Below, one piece after another: positions 23,832 to 36,146 of a DNA stretch of 39,871 nt. Position 1 is the stretch's first letter. Each line of letters opens with the position of its first letter. The position numbers and the translations under genes are program-made. Below the pieces are notes generated by a model, which was not told the origin of the DNA, made no database searches, and saw nothing but the letters and a program-made list of their open reading frames with translations. Source of the DNA: Amanita rubescens (Eukaryota > Basidiomycota > Agaricomycetes > Agaricales > Amanitaceae); the NCBI GenBank assembly GCA_015039365.1, contig WION01000484.1, forward strand, positions 1-39,871, given 5' to 3'.

Positions 23832-25150
23832 CAATATAGATGTAGCCGTGATTCCTAATTTCCTCGTTCGTGAAATGGTATGTCTTGCGGCCGCTGGGGA
23901 CTATTTTGATGATTCACCCACTATGGGTGTCACTCATGTTTGCCTCAAAAGCATATGCGATCACTATCATGCCTTGATGGATGCAGAAACATGGACCCTG
24001 GGTTCCTGTGGAACGCCACCAACAGAATCGGCTTAGATTGAGTTTCAATATTCAATATCCAAGATCCGTTTATAGCATTGTGCAGCAGTGATTCGATGGC
24101 CGCACGCGGGCAAATTGCCTCATTTTTTGCATTTCAGCGAGGCAGAACGAGATGGTATGTAGGCGGAGGATATTGACTTACGATCGAGTGTAAAATTATC
24201 ATTCTCCATATTTACGTGAATGAACTCGTGATGATCAGTCAGTCTTCTCTATTCAATGAAGGGGTTGTGGCTTTACACGAGGGTTGATCTGGGTTGATAC
24301 AAATTGTCAGGATTTGAGAATGGAGATATCAGAATGACGCTATGCTATGTACCAGTGTAGTATGGACACCGCGACCAGGTTTTATGACAAGATCTTAGGG
24401 TGGAGATACGCGAGAGGCGCCTGGGCTGTGCTCTGGCTCGTAGTAAGGGCTGCCTGACAAGGATATGTTAAATCTAGCTGCATTGACATATTTTTTGCTG
24501 TGAGTTCTTCAAGGCGGTGAAACAGGAAAGTCCATTGGCTCACCCAGTTCCTTTCTTTCGGCTTCCCTAGACCGTTATTATGTCGAGAGAACTTTGCTCT
24601 CGATAGGGATTAAATTTTGTTAAGTCGTGAGCTCTGGTGACGATGGATGCCCCGTATGTACGTTTTGTCTAACGTTATTTCGCCAGGCATTACAGCGTCA
24701 CGTACCATTGGGGCGCCTGGAATCTTCGAGGAATCTTATCGGTTTGACTGGGCAAGGTGTGATTCTACTTGACGTTGTAACCATACTACATGATCACCGA
24801 TCACCAATCGCCGATCGTGATGCCAAGAAAACGTGGATCGAGACGGGAATGTCACGGTGTCCAAATTCGGTAATGACTCGCATCACTCGGATTGGACACA
24901 TTTTTCGAGCATGTCTTCACAGCCCTCTCGTCAAAATGTACCGCAAAAGTATATCCCCGTAACAAACATAACGGAGAAGGAGTTGCGATTCTAGAAGTCA
25001 TGGCGCGTTTGCAGCAAATCATTGATGTCAATTAACTTTCCGGGGACCGGATCTCGGCTGCCCCGAGTAAGATTGTTATGTAATCCACGCTAAGATTGAT
25101 ATCAATCAGAAACGGCGCAACGTCATAATTTTCGACTGACCTGTGATGGA
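23832..25150. other. No convincing gene
   Basis: Frames at 23848-24036 and 24627-24962 are not preserved in the matching part of block 2 (31340-31800), which argues against coding function. The 23870-23930 stretch is well conserved as DNA, perhaps only as upstream sequence of the cysteine-rich genes. Confidence 0.4.
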
Positions 25151-25459
25151 CTTTGTCTGTCTTTCCTCGTATTGCGGACCGATCATACCCAGAGACTCTT
25201 CACCGCGCGTGAAAGGTTTCGTTCATTAGATTCCCAACAGAAATTCCGTCCTAGCGAGGAAGTATCACCAAACAACCGAGTTTATTTCCGTGCTGATATT
25301 TGGAACTTTAAAACATACCCCTGTTTTGCGGCACAAAATCTCCTTACCAGCCCTTTATGCCTTGCTTCTTGAACAGGGAATACATCTGCCTCAACTAAAT
25401 CGAGTCGGATGCTGTGGTGTGACATGTGAACGCCCGAAGCTTTGTCGCCTTGAATCAAG

Positions 25460-26250
25460 TTACTGCTGGCCGCTGGCGCTAATGACTATGTTCAAGCTAT
25501 CGGCACCGAAATATGTTTTTGCACAGCATCGACTACAGTATGGGTGTAAATGCAGGAGAAGACAATCACTGAGAGGGTATTTACCCATGGTACAGCCATG
25601 GTGCAGTGCGTCGTGTTGACAACGTTTAGCTTCCAGTTTTGGAACTGTTCGCCTGAACCGCTGGCACAGGTTTGGAAGGAATTCAATTGTGACCAATGCA
25701 GGCTGACTAGCCTGTGCCTGGCACCCTATTACCGCAACGCCTCTCTTGTTGCACTTCCAGAGCCGAAGTCGATGCTTACGGACGGAAGAGAGCGAGATGG
25801 ATTCCAGGTATGCCCGTGGAATTTCTCACGGTTGCTGAATACATCCGATTACAACGGATGCCCTAACCCTCCAGTGAATTTTAAGTGTGGATTAGTTACC
25901 TTGAAAGTCGTGATCCGGAAGCCACAAGGATATACGACGAGAGGAAATGAAAATGAAAAATTCATCGTTTTACGATGAAGGAAGGGAAAGCGCGCGTACG
26001 TCATAATGTGGTCAAGAAACCGAGGACTCGGGCTGTTCTCACCGCTGTTAATTCCTCTTGAGAAAAAACGGGTCCCGACAGGGCTGTACTGGACCGCCAA
26101 TACCGGCTTCTCGTTGACCATTTGGATTAAATTTTATTCGCCTTCCAGGGCCTGAGACTCGTCCATGATCTAAACGAGGTGCACCAAAGGTAGACAGAGC
26201 AATTATGGAAAGAAAGATGAGTTTGTCCAATCCCCTGATCGTGCCCAATC
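25460..26250 (-). pseudogene. Decayed small secreted-type gene, present in both duplication blocks
   Basis: The minus strand begins with a signal-like segment DKLIFLSIIALSTFGAP (about 26230-26165) without a usable ATG; block 2 keeps ATG GAC AAA CTC near 32917 but shifts frame. Further on, a 60-residue stretch (INSGENSPS, FLDHIM, TTFKVTNPHLKF) is shared in frame with the block 2 frame at 32297-32740 (KIVTFKLTNARLKF), then differs by stops. No domain was recognised. The protein-level similarity suggests an ancestral coding gene, now broken in both copies. Low confidence. Confidence 0.3.
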
Positions 26251-26384
26251 CTGGCGAATAATGCCCGCCGTTTCCTATATGATTTGGTTTAGTCGTTCCT
26301 AGATATTGTGATGTAGGCGTATAGAGTTAAGGGCGCAGAAGGGGCCCTTGAGTCTTTCCTCAACCTGGATCCATGGCCGGAACG

Positions 26385-27088
26385 AAGCGAAATGGGACCC
26401 ATCCATTAGCGCGGTGCGGATTCTGATATCGAGAGCCCTCGAAAAAATATCCTTGACGATCCCGCCTGCCTTGTGCACCCGCCATCGAGTGTCACCACAC
26501 AGGTTGGAAGGTGAGATGGGCTGGCTCGCCCTCTCCGCCCTTCGAGTTCCTATACACCTCATCCGTTATCCCAGGAAACGCCAGAACATGCTGATCAATG
26601 TCTATGACAAGGCTGGCTCATTCTTATTCCTTCGGTTAACATCTGTTTCACCGAGAAGGTCGACAAGCTAGCGAAGAAAGGAAATCTGAATCGGTGGAGA
26701 TGGTGATCGTTTCCAGGCTTTGGGAAGATTTCCAACAACGGATCGGATCGTCTTTGCCAATGTTATACGGTGATCGGTGACTGCAAAGGCCAAATCGAGA
26801 GTTAGACAAAGCATGTATTCGGTCCCTCTGGTAAAAGTAGACGGATCACTAGGCAAGAATGGTTTGCGGTTGACATGGAGGACAGAGGCATTGCCATTAA
26901 GCTCCAGAGCAAGGTGTCGTGACAGCACTGTTGACGTTTCATAATGAAACGATGACCTTGGCAGACAGAAGAAGCCAAGGTGCCAAGAAGGTGCCTGAAA
27001 TGAGGCAACTCGGGGTTGATCGATTTGCAAGTGATTTACTCGCGAAGAATGAAGGGAGAGCTCTGTCACGCGGCCAGGTCAGGGGCCG
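26385..27088. other. About 0.7 kb present in block 1 and absent from block 2
   Basis: Sequence either side (aagggcgcagaagggg to the left, gatttacgttcaggttta to the right) continues directly in block 2 at about 33060-33140. The extra segment holds a minus-strand frame (27069-26668, 133 codons) with no domain I recognise. No terminal inverted repeats or target duplication are obvious, so a deletion from block 2 is as likely as an insertion here. Confidence 0.45.
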
Positions 27089-27124
27089 CTTTGGTCAACG
27101 ATGTTTCATACGCGGTGTTTGAGA

Positions 27125-30119
27125 TTTACGTTCAGGTTTACAGCCTTTCATACATTTGAGCAACGGATTGATGACGAGAAACCGCCGACATCCCTAGCGA
27201 TTCGAAAGAACTGCTTCGTCCAGGATAGTTCCATCAGTTGATGTCTTCACTGCACTGACTGTGGGGTTATAGAGCGATGTGGTTTGCCTCAACCACGGTC
27301 ACAATTTGACACTAGAGCACTTGGGCCCTACGCCAAATCGAGAGAAGCTTTGAAGGTAAACATATATGCGACTTCGGTCGTGTTGCAATGTTTTATCTTG
27401 AAGGGGGAAGGTCAAGGAAGGTGAATGAGAAGAATATGCGACATACGCTGTACAGCGGATGAAGCCCACGAGATGACATCACACGTCTCGTATAACTGTT
27501 AGAGGGAGATAGGATACCATATTGCGGAAGTGAGACGTGTGAAATTGAGGTTGAGTGCTAGGTGATGTTGATGCGTCGGGAATACAACGAGGACAGGTGT
27601 TTTTGAAGGGAAAATAGTATCCGTAATGCAGGGATCTACACGAAGTCAATACGCGACAGAAAAAAGGAGGATTGTAGGATAACATACAATCCAAGCGCCT
27701 TTTCCTTGTCTTTCACTAACCTGCTCAGAAATGTACAAGCAGAGGGATAGCACTGCATAGATTGCATTTTAGGGATTTTGAGTGACGCGCTCTCCGCCAA
27801 CGAGGCTGGGGCGGAGAAGGACACGAGGTGGGGCCGTGTGAATTTCCATTTTCTTTAGATAATACTGACTGTAATACTAATACTATTACTGTCAGTTATT
27901 CAGAACTGTTTTAAATGTGCTTTGATCGACTCGACAAGGAGATAACCCCATTCCCTGGAAACGTAACTAAAAGAAAAGTCGAGATAGATGGTTGAAAAAA
28001 GGTATGTAAAAAAAAAAATTGGAGTCAGGAACCCTCAAGCAGCGAGTAGTTCGGCCAGGACTCTCACTGTCCGCCATCTCCACCATTCCCTCTTGACGAA
28101 AAAGAGGAAGAACAGAAGATAAAACGAAACTTACCAATCTCGGGTACGCGCCACTACTCAGCTTTGCCGTCTCGTAGGCTCAAAGATATTGGCATGATCT
28201 CGTTAGACGCGCAGGGTGGTAAGGCTCTCAGAAGACGAGAATGGAAATGAAATTTCGCTCTGCGGTCGTCCCTGAACTCAAGAGAATATGGAGACGTCAA
28301 CTTCAAGGATCAAAGGGAACGAAAAAAGAAAGGCACAAACGGAATTTCCAAGTGCATTCTTCAAGTGTATATCGATTGTCTTGGCTCGTCGTCGCCCACC
28401 TGTATTGTTCTCCCATGAAAATTTCAGCAACGTTGACGGAAGAGACGTAGGAACGAAAAAAAAAATAGACGCCCGCTCTTCTTTCACATGATAGTCGCCC
28501 GCCCCGCCTTCGTTCGCCCGTAAAGAAGAATGAGCCCCTGGCCTGATTAAAGGGATGAAGGAAGACAGGAACAAAAGAAAAATCGTTCCATCTTATAGCG
28601 AATCTTTTGCCCGTCGCGGCCCGCCCGATTTAACGCTCGCCCAATGGGGACGAACTACTAGCACCAAGGAGAAGCAGCCGCAGAAGAAGCACATCGGAAA
28701 GCAGAGATAAACGATGCTCGCCATGGCCCACAATCTAAGGAATCTAGGTTTGACGGTGAAAGAATCTGGACTATGGGTTATGTCAACGAAGAAGAGATGA
28801 ACCACGCAGCTTTTTCGGCTATCTCGCCCGTGACGTAGCCTGCGTCTCCCATGGTTTCGCCGCCCCCGCCCCACTTCATGACCACCACAAGCTGAAATGT
28901 AACCACAACGATGGAGAGAAAAAGGATTCTGGATATCTTAGCCATGTGGGGGAGGAACATAAAGAAGAAAGCGAAACGCCATTCCCGACGCCTCATTCTC
29001 CATCCTCTGCCATTCGGCGTCTGCTCTTATCGTGGATTTCGGAAGAAACGACGAACAGACCATCTCCGTACGTTACCAAATTCATGTTCTTGAAGTCCGT
29101 CTGTAACGTCTAAAAAGAATCTGCGCCGGGGGAGACGTCAATAGCTGAAGTTGTGTAAATGGAGGAACAAAACAAAATTTCCGACCCCGTTTTCATCTCG
29201 TGTCGATTTTTCTGCCTGTCGTCGCCCGCCTGACTTGACGTTCGCCCATGGCAATCTGTGGATATCAGCAACGCCGATAGAAGATAAAAGAAAGTCCGAT
29301 AGAAGATAAAAGAAGGTCCGAATGAAGGAAAAGAGAAGAAAGTACGAAACTTTTCTAAACGTTTTATGCGGTTTTAACCTTTTTTATTATTCTTTTTCGA
29401 TTTTTATAAAGGTTTTATGGGCATATGGGAGTCGTCTAGTGGGGGTATTGGGAAAATCAAGAAAAGAGACAAGATAGAAAGAACAAGCTAAATCCGAGTT
29501 TGCTCTGAGTTTTGAATTGGGTTTTCGTATGAAACGACCGGAAAAAAGATGAGAGAGAAGGAACGTGCGCCAGCCCCAGTCTAGATTTCAGGGTTTTTCT
29601 TTTCTGATATTTTTGTAGGATTTGGATTTTATCATCAAGAATCGAGGATCGCCTGAAGCCAGAGGCGAGGGACGAAGAATGCCGCGAGGGAAGGAACAGC
29701 CCCAGGAAGCGAAGATAAATGATGCTGATGGTAACCGTGATCTATGAAAGTCCAGTCAGTTATGCGAACAGATGAAAGAAGAAACCACCCTTCTGCCTCT
29801 CCGCTCTGGACGTCCCGTTACTTTGCTCCAATAGTTGGTTTCCATCTATGCCCTGAGTTGCCTGATGGCTGCTTCGGAAATAAAGCGTCAACCATGGCAC
29901 TAGAAGAGAATGAAATGGAATGCTTTGCCCCACCACATCAACCCTTCATCGCCATCCGCATAAATTGAGTGATGTTCAGCCATCGCCAAACACCTTCCCA
30001 CCCGGAGAGCGAACAGCACCTGGCCAGAGTTCACGCCCTCTAATTCCGGGGCAATGCGTTCGAGCTTGGGGCGATGTCACCAAAAGTGAGGTGGACGTCT
30101 GCAGGCCCCATCGACTGAC
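27125..30119. other. No convincing gene; purine/T-rich low-complexity DNA with a recurrent GC-rich motif
   Basis: Contains A-rich and T-rich runs, a perfect-to-near tandem 22 bp repeat (gatagaagataaaagaaagt) at 29276-29320, and several copies of a motif like GTCGCCCGCC...TTGACGTTCGCCC near 28383, 28494, 28613 and 29219. The end of block 1 repeats itself: 28250-28880 resembles 29100-29750. Open frames here differ between the blocks and are not supported as genes. Confidence 0.4.
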
Positions 30120-33100
30120 GACTCAGAGACGAGCCCTTGAACATATTCCGCCCACCGTACGTGAGCGAGAGGAGAACAGTATGGAGGAGGAGTGAGGAAC
30201 GCTGCGTGAGGAGCTTGGGACCGGTAAGCCCTGCTTTCTCTATTACTTCATATCTGATGGGCCACGTCATATAGGCACAGTTGATGGTCATTGAAGAGCG
30301 GATTTGACTCAAAGGCGACCACCGGAGACAAGTGCATGGGGCTCATTTACGACGCTTGGTCGCATTTTATCCACGTAACATTTATGGACCAATGACCAGC
30401 CGTGGAGAGTATTCCAAATAGAGCGCAATGCATCGAATCCGGCCATGACAACACGAACAACACGTCCGACGCTCAGCGTAGGCGCGGAGGCAAGTTACCT
30501 GGGTTGTTGCTGCCATCGGCGGCGACGGCGCCTGCAGTGTTGAATGGAGAGGCAGTATTGGATCGGCTCAGGCCCGTAGGAGTGGGAGTAGCAGCTTGAC
30601 GTTCGCGTCGGCTTACGCTAGATCACGGGTGGGTCACGAACCGCAGCCCGTCATTGTGACATTTATGTGCAATACGGACCGCACCTATTGAATTTAGGTT
30701 CTAAAGTGAAAGCTTAACGAGCCATGCAAAAATCATCTGTCTCAAATTGTCCAATCTGGATACATCATACTACTACAGGGACTAACAGACAACAAGCAGA
30801 ACATAGAACAAATTGTTCACGACACAACGACTTCAAATTCAGAGCTTGACCTTACCCAGGCCTCATCTCCTGCAAGAGAACTTAAAACCAAGGTCACAAG
30901 TCTCTCCACCTCTGAGACATTCGTAGAGGTGATCTTCGTCACAACCTTCGAAGTGGGGTTCCTGATGGCCGCAGAATCCGTGCGGCCTTCCATCGCATCT
31001 GCATTTGGACCTCAGGCACTACAGCCACATTAAAAATCGAATCACGAGCGTAATTGATCTATTCTTACGTGAGGATGGCCGGGGTGGATAGGATGGCCAG
31101 GGGGGAGAGCAGGGAAGGGTTCGCGCGCCGCAATGGGGCCGGCAGCGGTAGCGACGCCGATGAGAGCAAGAGCAATGACGCTACCAGTGGAAGCAGTGAA
31201 CTGGGCAAACGCGTAAGTAGATCACCGTCATAAAGGCTGCAGTAAGAACTGTACCTTCATTGTGGTGCCAAATTCGAGACAGAGGCAAGAAACATGTCCG
31301 ATGAGTGAAGCAGAACCGTCTTGTAACCTTTCGATGACGTTACACAGAATAAATATGTGAAAGTAATTCCTGATTTCCTCGTTCGATGAATGGTATGTAT
31401 GTCTTGCGGCCGCTGGGGACTATTTTGATGATTTAGGAGGAAAGGCATGTACGATCGCTATCATGATGCTGTAGATGAACCCGTATCCGTGTCTCCGTCA
31501 ACAACCAGAATTGGCTACTTTTATATTATAGAAGCATTACTAAATTTAATACAAGTGGATTCAGCGGGGTTTGCCCCAAACAAGCTGAAGACAGAGAGTC
31601 CCTGAAGCTTGTATTTAATATTCAATGTCCAAGTTGATAGCAATGTGCAGTAGTCATATGATCTTTTGCATCGGTTTGACTGTGCAAGGCATGATTATAC
31701 TTTGGAAACATGTTTTTAGCACCTCTTTGCAGCCCTCTCGTCGAAGTTTACCGCAAACGATATCTCCGTAACAAACATAACGGGAGAAGAAGCTGAAGTC
31801 ATCAGAATCATTGATGTCAATTACTTTTCCAGGGACTGGATCTCGTGCCCCGAGTAAGTTGTTGTCAACCCGCGCTAAGATTGATTTGTATCAATCAGGA
31901 ACGGCGCAAGGTCATATTTTCTACTGACCTGCAATGGACTAGTAGACTTTGTCTTTCTTCGCATGTTAACAAGAGACTCTTCGCCGCGGGTAGAAAGTAT
32001 TCGAACGTTTATTAGATCCCCACAGAAACTGCGTCCTATAATAAAAATACGGGGAAGTAGCACCTAACAACAGAGTTTATTTCCTACTGCGGAACTTTAA
32101 GGCATACGTCGGTTTTGCGCCACCAAATCTCCTTACCAACCGTTTATGCCATGCTTCTTGAACAGTAAATTATATCTGCCTCAACTAAATCGAGTCAAGT
32201 GCGGTGGTGTATGGAGGAGCAGCATGGTCACGGTGAGAGGGTATTTACTCATGGGACAGCCATGGTGCAGTACGTCGTGTTGACAACGTTTAGCTTCTAG
32301 TTTTGGAACTTGTTCACCTGGACCGCTGGCACCGGCTGGAATGTGACCGATGCAGGCTGGCAAACCTGCGCCTGGAACCATGTTGTATTCCAGACTCGCG
32401 TTGGACGTCCAGAGCCGAAATCGTCTTTGACATTGCTTACGAATAGAAGATAGCAAGGATTCCAGGTATACTCATAGAGTTTCTCGACTTTATCGGATAG
32501 ATCGGAGTACGACGGATGGTTAACTAATTCTGCGGGAAATTTTAAGCGTGCATTAGTTAACTTGAAAGTCACAATCTTGGAGCCACAAGGATGCACGATG
32601 AGATGAAAAGAAGATGAAAAATGTACCATAAAACGGTGAGGGAAGGGAAAATGTGCGTATATCATAATGTGGTCAAGAAACTGCGAGTTACGGGCATGGT
32701 TAAGACTCGGGCTATTCTCACCGCTGTTGATCTCTCTCAAAACGAGTCCAGATATCCACGAAAGGACTGCACTGGATCACCAATATCGGCTTCTCGTTGA
32801 TCCTTTCGATTAATATTAGAGCCTGGGAGTTGTCCGTGATCTAGAAGAGATGCTTGTGCCAAAGGTAGAAAGAGCAATCATGGAAAAGAAAGAGTTTGTC
32901 CATCCCTGATCGTGCCCGATCCTGGCGATTAATGCCCGGCGTTGCTGTATGATTTGGTTCAGTCGTTCCTAAGACGGGTATTGTGGTCTATGCGTATGGA
33001 GTTTAGGGGCGCAAAAAAGCCCTTGAGTCTTTCCTCAGGCCGGATCCATGGTCTAGGAAGGAAGGTGGGCAGAGGTGATGGGTTATGAATGCCGCTTTAT

Positions 33101-34870
33101 CCAACGATGTTTTCTCCGCGGTGTCTGAGATTTACGTACAGGTTACAGTCTTGAGCTCCTCCAGAATGGTTCTATCAATTGATGTCTTCACCGCACCGAC
33201 TGTGAGACTACAGAGTAGGCTAGCAACCTCTATGTATGCGGATAATCAAGGAGAGATGGACGAGAAGAGGATGCGACATACGCTACGCAGCGGATGAAAA
33301 CCACGAGATGGCATCACACGTCTCGTGCAAATGTTAGAGGGAGAAAGGATGCCATCCTGCGGAAATGAGACGTGTGGAATTGAGGTTGAGCGTTAGGTGA
33401 TGTTGATGCGTCGGAATACGACGATGACAGGTGTTTTTGAAGGGAATATAGTATCCGTGATGCGGAGATCTACACGAACACATACTCAAAGCGCTTTTGC
33501 CTTATAACCTAGTCAGAAATTCGACGTGCACGCAGATCCGCTCCGAAGGGATGGCACTGCATGTGGCTGCTTTTTAAGTATTTTGAGCGTCGCGTTCTCC
33601 GCCAACGAGGTTGATAAGAGCAGGTCGACAACTGAACGACGCATTAGTTAACATAGCGCCCGTAATAGCATCTTCTAGATTCTCAATTGTTCAGGCGGAC
33701 TCAAAGAGCATGAGGCATACGAGGGAATTTCCGAAACTCAGCTTTGATCCGATACTACGCTGACGGTCAGTTACGTGGGCCACCGCTTCGCGTGGCAGGG
33801 TCCGAGGCCAACCTGCGCTATCGGTCATATAGCAGCACAGGCATGGGTCATAGGATGCGAGGGCGAACGACAACGGCTTGAGCGGGAAACGCCGTGAATT
33901 GCTGTGCGAGGAAGAGACCGAGTCCTTTCAGGCCTCGGAACTTCTCGGAAGAAGCTTTGGTAGTCTTGACCCACAACAAGGAAGCACAAGGAGATGACCC
34001 GCTTCTCACTGCCGTTTTCCATCATTGCCTCTTGACGAAAAAAGAAGAAAAGAAGAAAGAAAAGAAACCTACCAATCTGGGTGCGAATCACTTGCTTTGC
34101 CGTCGTCTTCGTATGTTCAAAGATATCCATGTGATCTAGGAATGTTAGATGCGCAGGGGGGCAAGAGAGGACAAGGATTCGGTCCTCGCTTTGGATGACG
34201 GTCGCCCGCCCTGGCTTGACGTTCCCCTTTGGACGCGACAGAACACCTGCGAAAATGGAGATGTCAACCTCAAGGATCAAGGGGAACGAGAAAAAGAGGG
34301 TTTATCCTTCGCCCGTCCGTCTCGACGTTCGCCCATGGGAATATGTGGATACCAGCAACGCTCAATGAAAAAAAGTTCCAGTGAAAAAGAAAGGGGGAGG
34401 GAGGGAAAGAAAAGAAAAGAAAGTACGAAGCTGCTTTGAACGATTTTTTCTTACGTTTCTAACCTCTTTTCTTTTCTTGTCATTTTCATTTTTTTTCCTT
34501 TCAAACAGCCGCCATGCACATACAGTGGGTATACGCGTCTGGAGTCGACGTCCATCCATTTAAGAAAGTCGAACAAGGCGGCAAAAGGGGAACAAGGACG
34601 AGTCAAATCTGGGTTTATTTACGCCTTGAATTTTTTTGGCTTTTTACGAGAAAGGTGCGCCAGCGCTCTAGATTTTTTTTGCGATTTTATTTTTTACCTT
34701 TTTTTGGTTTGGTTGTAGGTGGCTCAGGTGGAGTGGACGAACTGCCGACACCGGGAAAGAGAGGAACGATGCCCACCGTGGTCCATAATCCAAGTTTGGC
34801 GGTGAAGAAGGGAAAGAATTGGACTATAAATTATGTCGACGAATAAGAGATGTTTCGGCTGTGTCGGTGA
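30120..34870 (+). repeat. Segmental duplication, block 2
   Basis: The shorter copy of block 1 in direct orientation. It starts inside the F-box/LRR remnant (ALEHIPPTV) and ends near the sequence ggactataaattatgtcgacgaa at 34822, which matches ggactatgggttatgtcaacgaa at 28768. Differences from block 1 include the loss or absence of the collagen-like tract, of about 0.7 kb (see 26385-27088), and of about 0.5 kb around 24060-24700. Confidence 0.8.
30863..31260 (-). CDS. Small secreted 8-Cys protein (97 aa), block 2 sibling lacking the collagen domain
   Basis: Spliced minus-strand CDS: 31260-31255 (Met-Lys), 31200-31069 and 31018-30863, with introns of 54 and 50 nt. The signal peptide is MKFTASTGSVIALALIGVA. 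A 26-residue Pro/His-rich linker (AAREPFPALPPGHPIHPGHPH) sits where the sibling has its collagen-like domain. The Cys domain follows: C-x4-C-x-C-x7-C-x9-C-x7-C-x6-C-x7-C, ending SCRR and TGA. Both splice junctions and the phase are the same as in 23010-23723. The TATA box is degraded (GGTTACAAG), so expression may be weak or lost. No catalytic motif was seen; small size and eight Cys suggest a disulphide-stabilised extracellular protein. Confidence 0.75.
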
Positions 34871-35317
34871 CATGACCTGCTTCTCCCCGGAGCTTCGCAT
34901 ACCATGAAGGCACTAAGGATGTCTGCTTTACAGTTCGAATACACGAGATTCAGGTAAACCTCAAGATTCATATTCCTTTTCACTTACAGCTGTCCCATAG
35001 CTGTCCCCGGTTCAACGTGACATGCAATGTTCATATGTAAAAGTATATCTATTCTATAAAATCACATTACCAACTTGCAATTGTGATCGACTTTTCATCA
35101 TGAACCTGCTTTTGAAAGCGTTCTTTTGCATTCAGCTGCGAAGATAGTTCAGGATGACCAGTTATATAAACCTTATTTGATGGTTAGTCAAGCGGTATGA
35201 TGTTCCGAAATTCATCAGGCCCGAGGATTCGATGCAGATGTCTCGTATTTTCCGATCGGGGGACAGACAACAATGATAGGAAATATTCTGTACGCTACTT
35301 CGGCACTTTAGCCTGCC
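31261..35317. other. No convincing gene outside the duplicated features
   Basis: Remainder of block 2 and its right flank. The minus frame at 32740-32297 is the block 2 counterpart of the decayed gene at 25460-26250. At 33824-34860 purine/T-rich DNA and the GC-rich motif (34198, 34310) match 28250-29750. Nothing recognisable lies between 34870 and 35317. Confidence 0.4.
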
Positions 35318-35654
35318 TCACTTTTTACAAGAGTCGTTGAGGCCAAGGTCGCAAGTCGTTCCGTCTTGATCGCATTGGTAGAGATGGCCATCGAGACAAT
35401 TAGGGTGGGCAGCATGATCACCACAGAAATTTCCTGCTCCCATGCCATCGCATCGGCAAGCGGCCTTGACCGTGCATGTCTAAAACCGCATTAGAACGCA
35501 AATCACAATGGTAGGTAAGAACTGGGGTTAGGCACCTGGGCAGCAGCAGCGCCGACGAGGGCAAGAGCAATGATGCTACCGAAAGCAGTGAACTGCAAAA
35601 AGGAATGAGTTGGCCGTAGTCATAAGTCTACAGCAATTTTAGCTGTACCTTCAT
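35318..35654 (-). CDS. Small secreted 8-Cys protein (74 aa), minimal family member
   Basis: Spliced minus-strand CDS: 35654-35649 (Met-Lys), 35592-35536 and 35479-35318; both introns are 56 nt. The signal peptide is MKFTAFGSIIALALVGAAAA followed by Gln. The mature protein is only the Cys domain: C-x5-C-x-C-x8-C-x8-C-x7-C-x6-C-x7-C, with CDGMGAGNFCGD, GHLYQC, TTCDLG and SCKK. It shares intron positions with the siblings at 23010 and 30863 but has no linker at all. I recall similar CxCDG...GHxYQC...CDxG patterns in unnamed agaricomycete secreted proteins, without a function. The donor of intron 2 is GTGCCT, a weaker site. With a strong promoter and intact frame, it is a credible expressed effector-like or surface protein. 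Confidence 0.8.
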
Positions 35655-35744
35655 CGTTATGTGGTGAGTATTGAGTTGAGAATTCGAGCTCGAAATCAAG
35701 GATTGAAGATGCTTCTCTGGGGATTGAAGAGACATTTGAGGCCT

Positions 35745-35766
35745 CTTTATACCTTTTCGACGTTAC
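35745..35766 (-). promoter_or_regulatory. Core promoter of the minimal 8-Cys gene
   Basis: The minus strand reads TAACGTCGAAAAGG and then TATAAAGAGGCCTC, with the TATA box at 35751-35745, about 93 nt before the ATG. It is nearly identical to the promoter of the collagen-like gene. Confidence 0.7.
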
Positions 35767-35912
35767 ACACAAGCCGGCCCACATGGATGACTCCTCATCG
35801 TCGTCTTGTTTGAGCAACAGCATGTGCTGCGCCCGCAGTCCCAAGGAGAGAATTAGTATCTTGCTCTCGGCGTTACAGGATTGCATATTTACCACTAGAG
35901 TTCTGAGTACGT

Positions 35913-36146
35913 TGTGAAGACTTAGCCTATCGAAGCTGTAAGCACGAAAGGTAATGTCTCCAACGGAGGATTCCAGAGAGAGAGAGAGATCACGCGTAGA
36001 TATGCGTAGTCAAAGGGTTAGAGAAATCCTACGGTAACGAGTACAAGCTCGGCTTAAGTACTCTAGTATTCTAAATATATGTAGTCAAGGAGCCTGATAA
36101 GGCTCTTACGAGTTTAATATCGGTGTTTGCGGCCTCATCCTTTACA
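35913..36146 (-). repeat. 3' LTR (234 bp)
   Basis: On the element strand it starts TGTAAAGGATGAGGCC and ends AGTCTTCACA, so it has TG...CA ends. It is preceded by the polypurine tract. It contains a TA-rich stretch (ACATATATTTAGAATAC) and a (GA)7 run. Confidence 0.8.

Larger units (their letters stand above)
21640..29750 (+). repeat. Segmental duplication, block 1
   Basis: Aligns in the same orientation, with many substitutions and indels, to about 30120-34870. Anchors: 21660-21900 with 30150-30360; gttgttgctgccatcggcgg at 22651 and 30508; the cysteine-rich genes at 23010 and 30863; gtcttgcggccgctgggg at 23883 and 31401; caaacataacgg near 24963 and 31772; tgagagggtattta near 25570 and 32240; ttgatgtcttcac near 27238 and 33179; gagacgtcaacttcaagg and gagatgtcaacctcaagg near 28290 and 34258. 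Block 1 contains extra segments, including about 0.7 kb at 26385-27088, and an internal repeat of its purine/T-rich end. Confidence 0.8.

Noticed and set aside
25550..25978. 142-codon plus frame in duplication block 1
   Set aside because: The matching block 2 sequence carries an early stop in this frame and no domain is recognisable.
28241..29093. Several 60-98 codon frames in the purine/T-rich region
   Set aside because: Composition is low-complexity and frames are not kept between the two duplication blocks.
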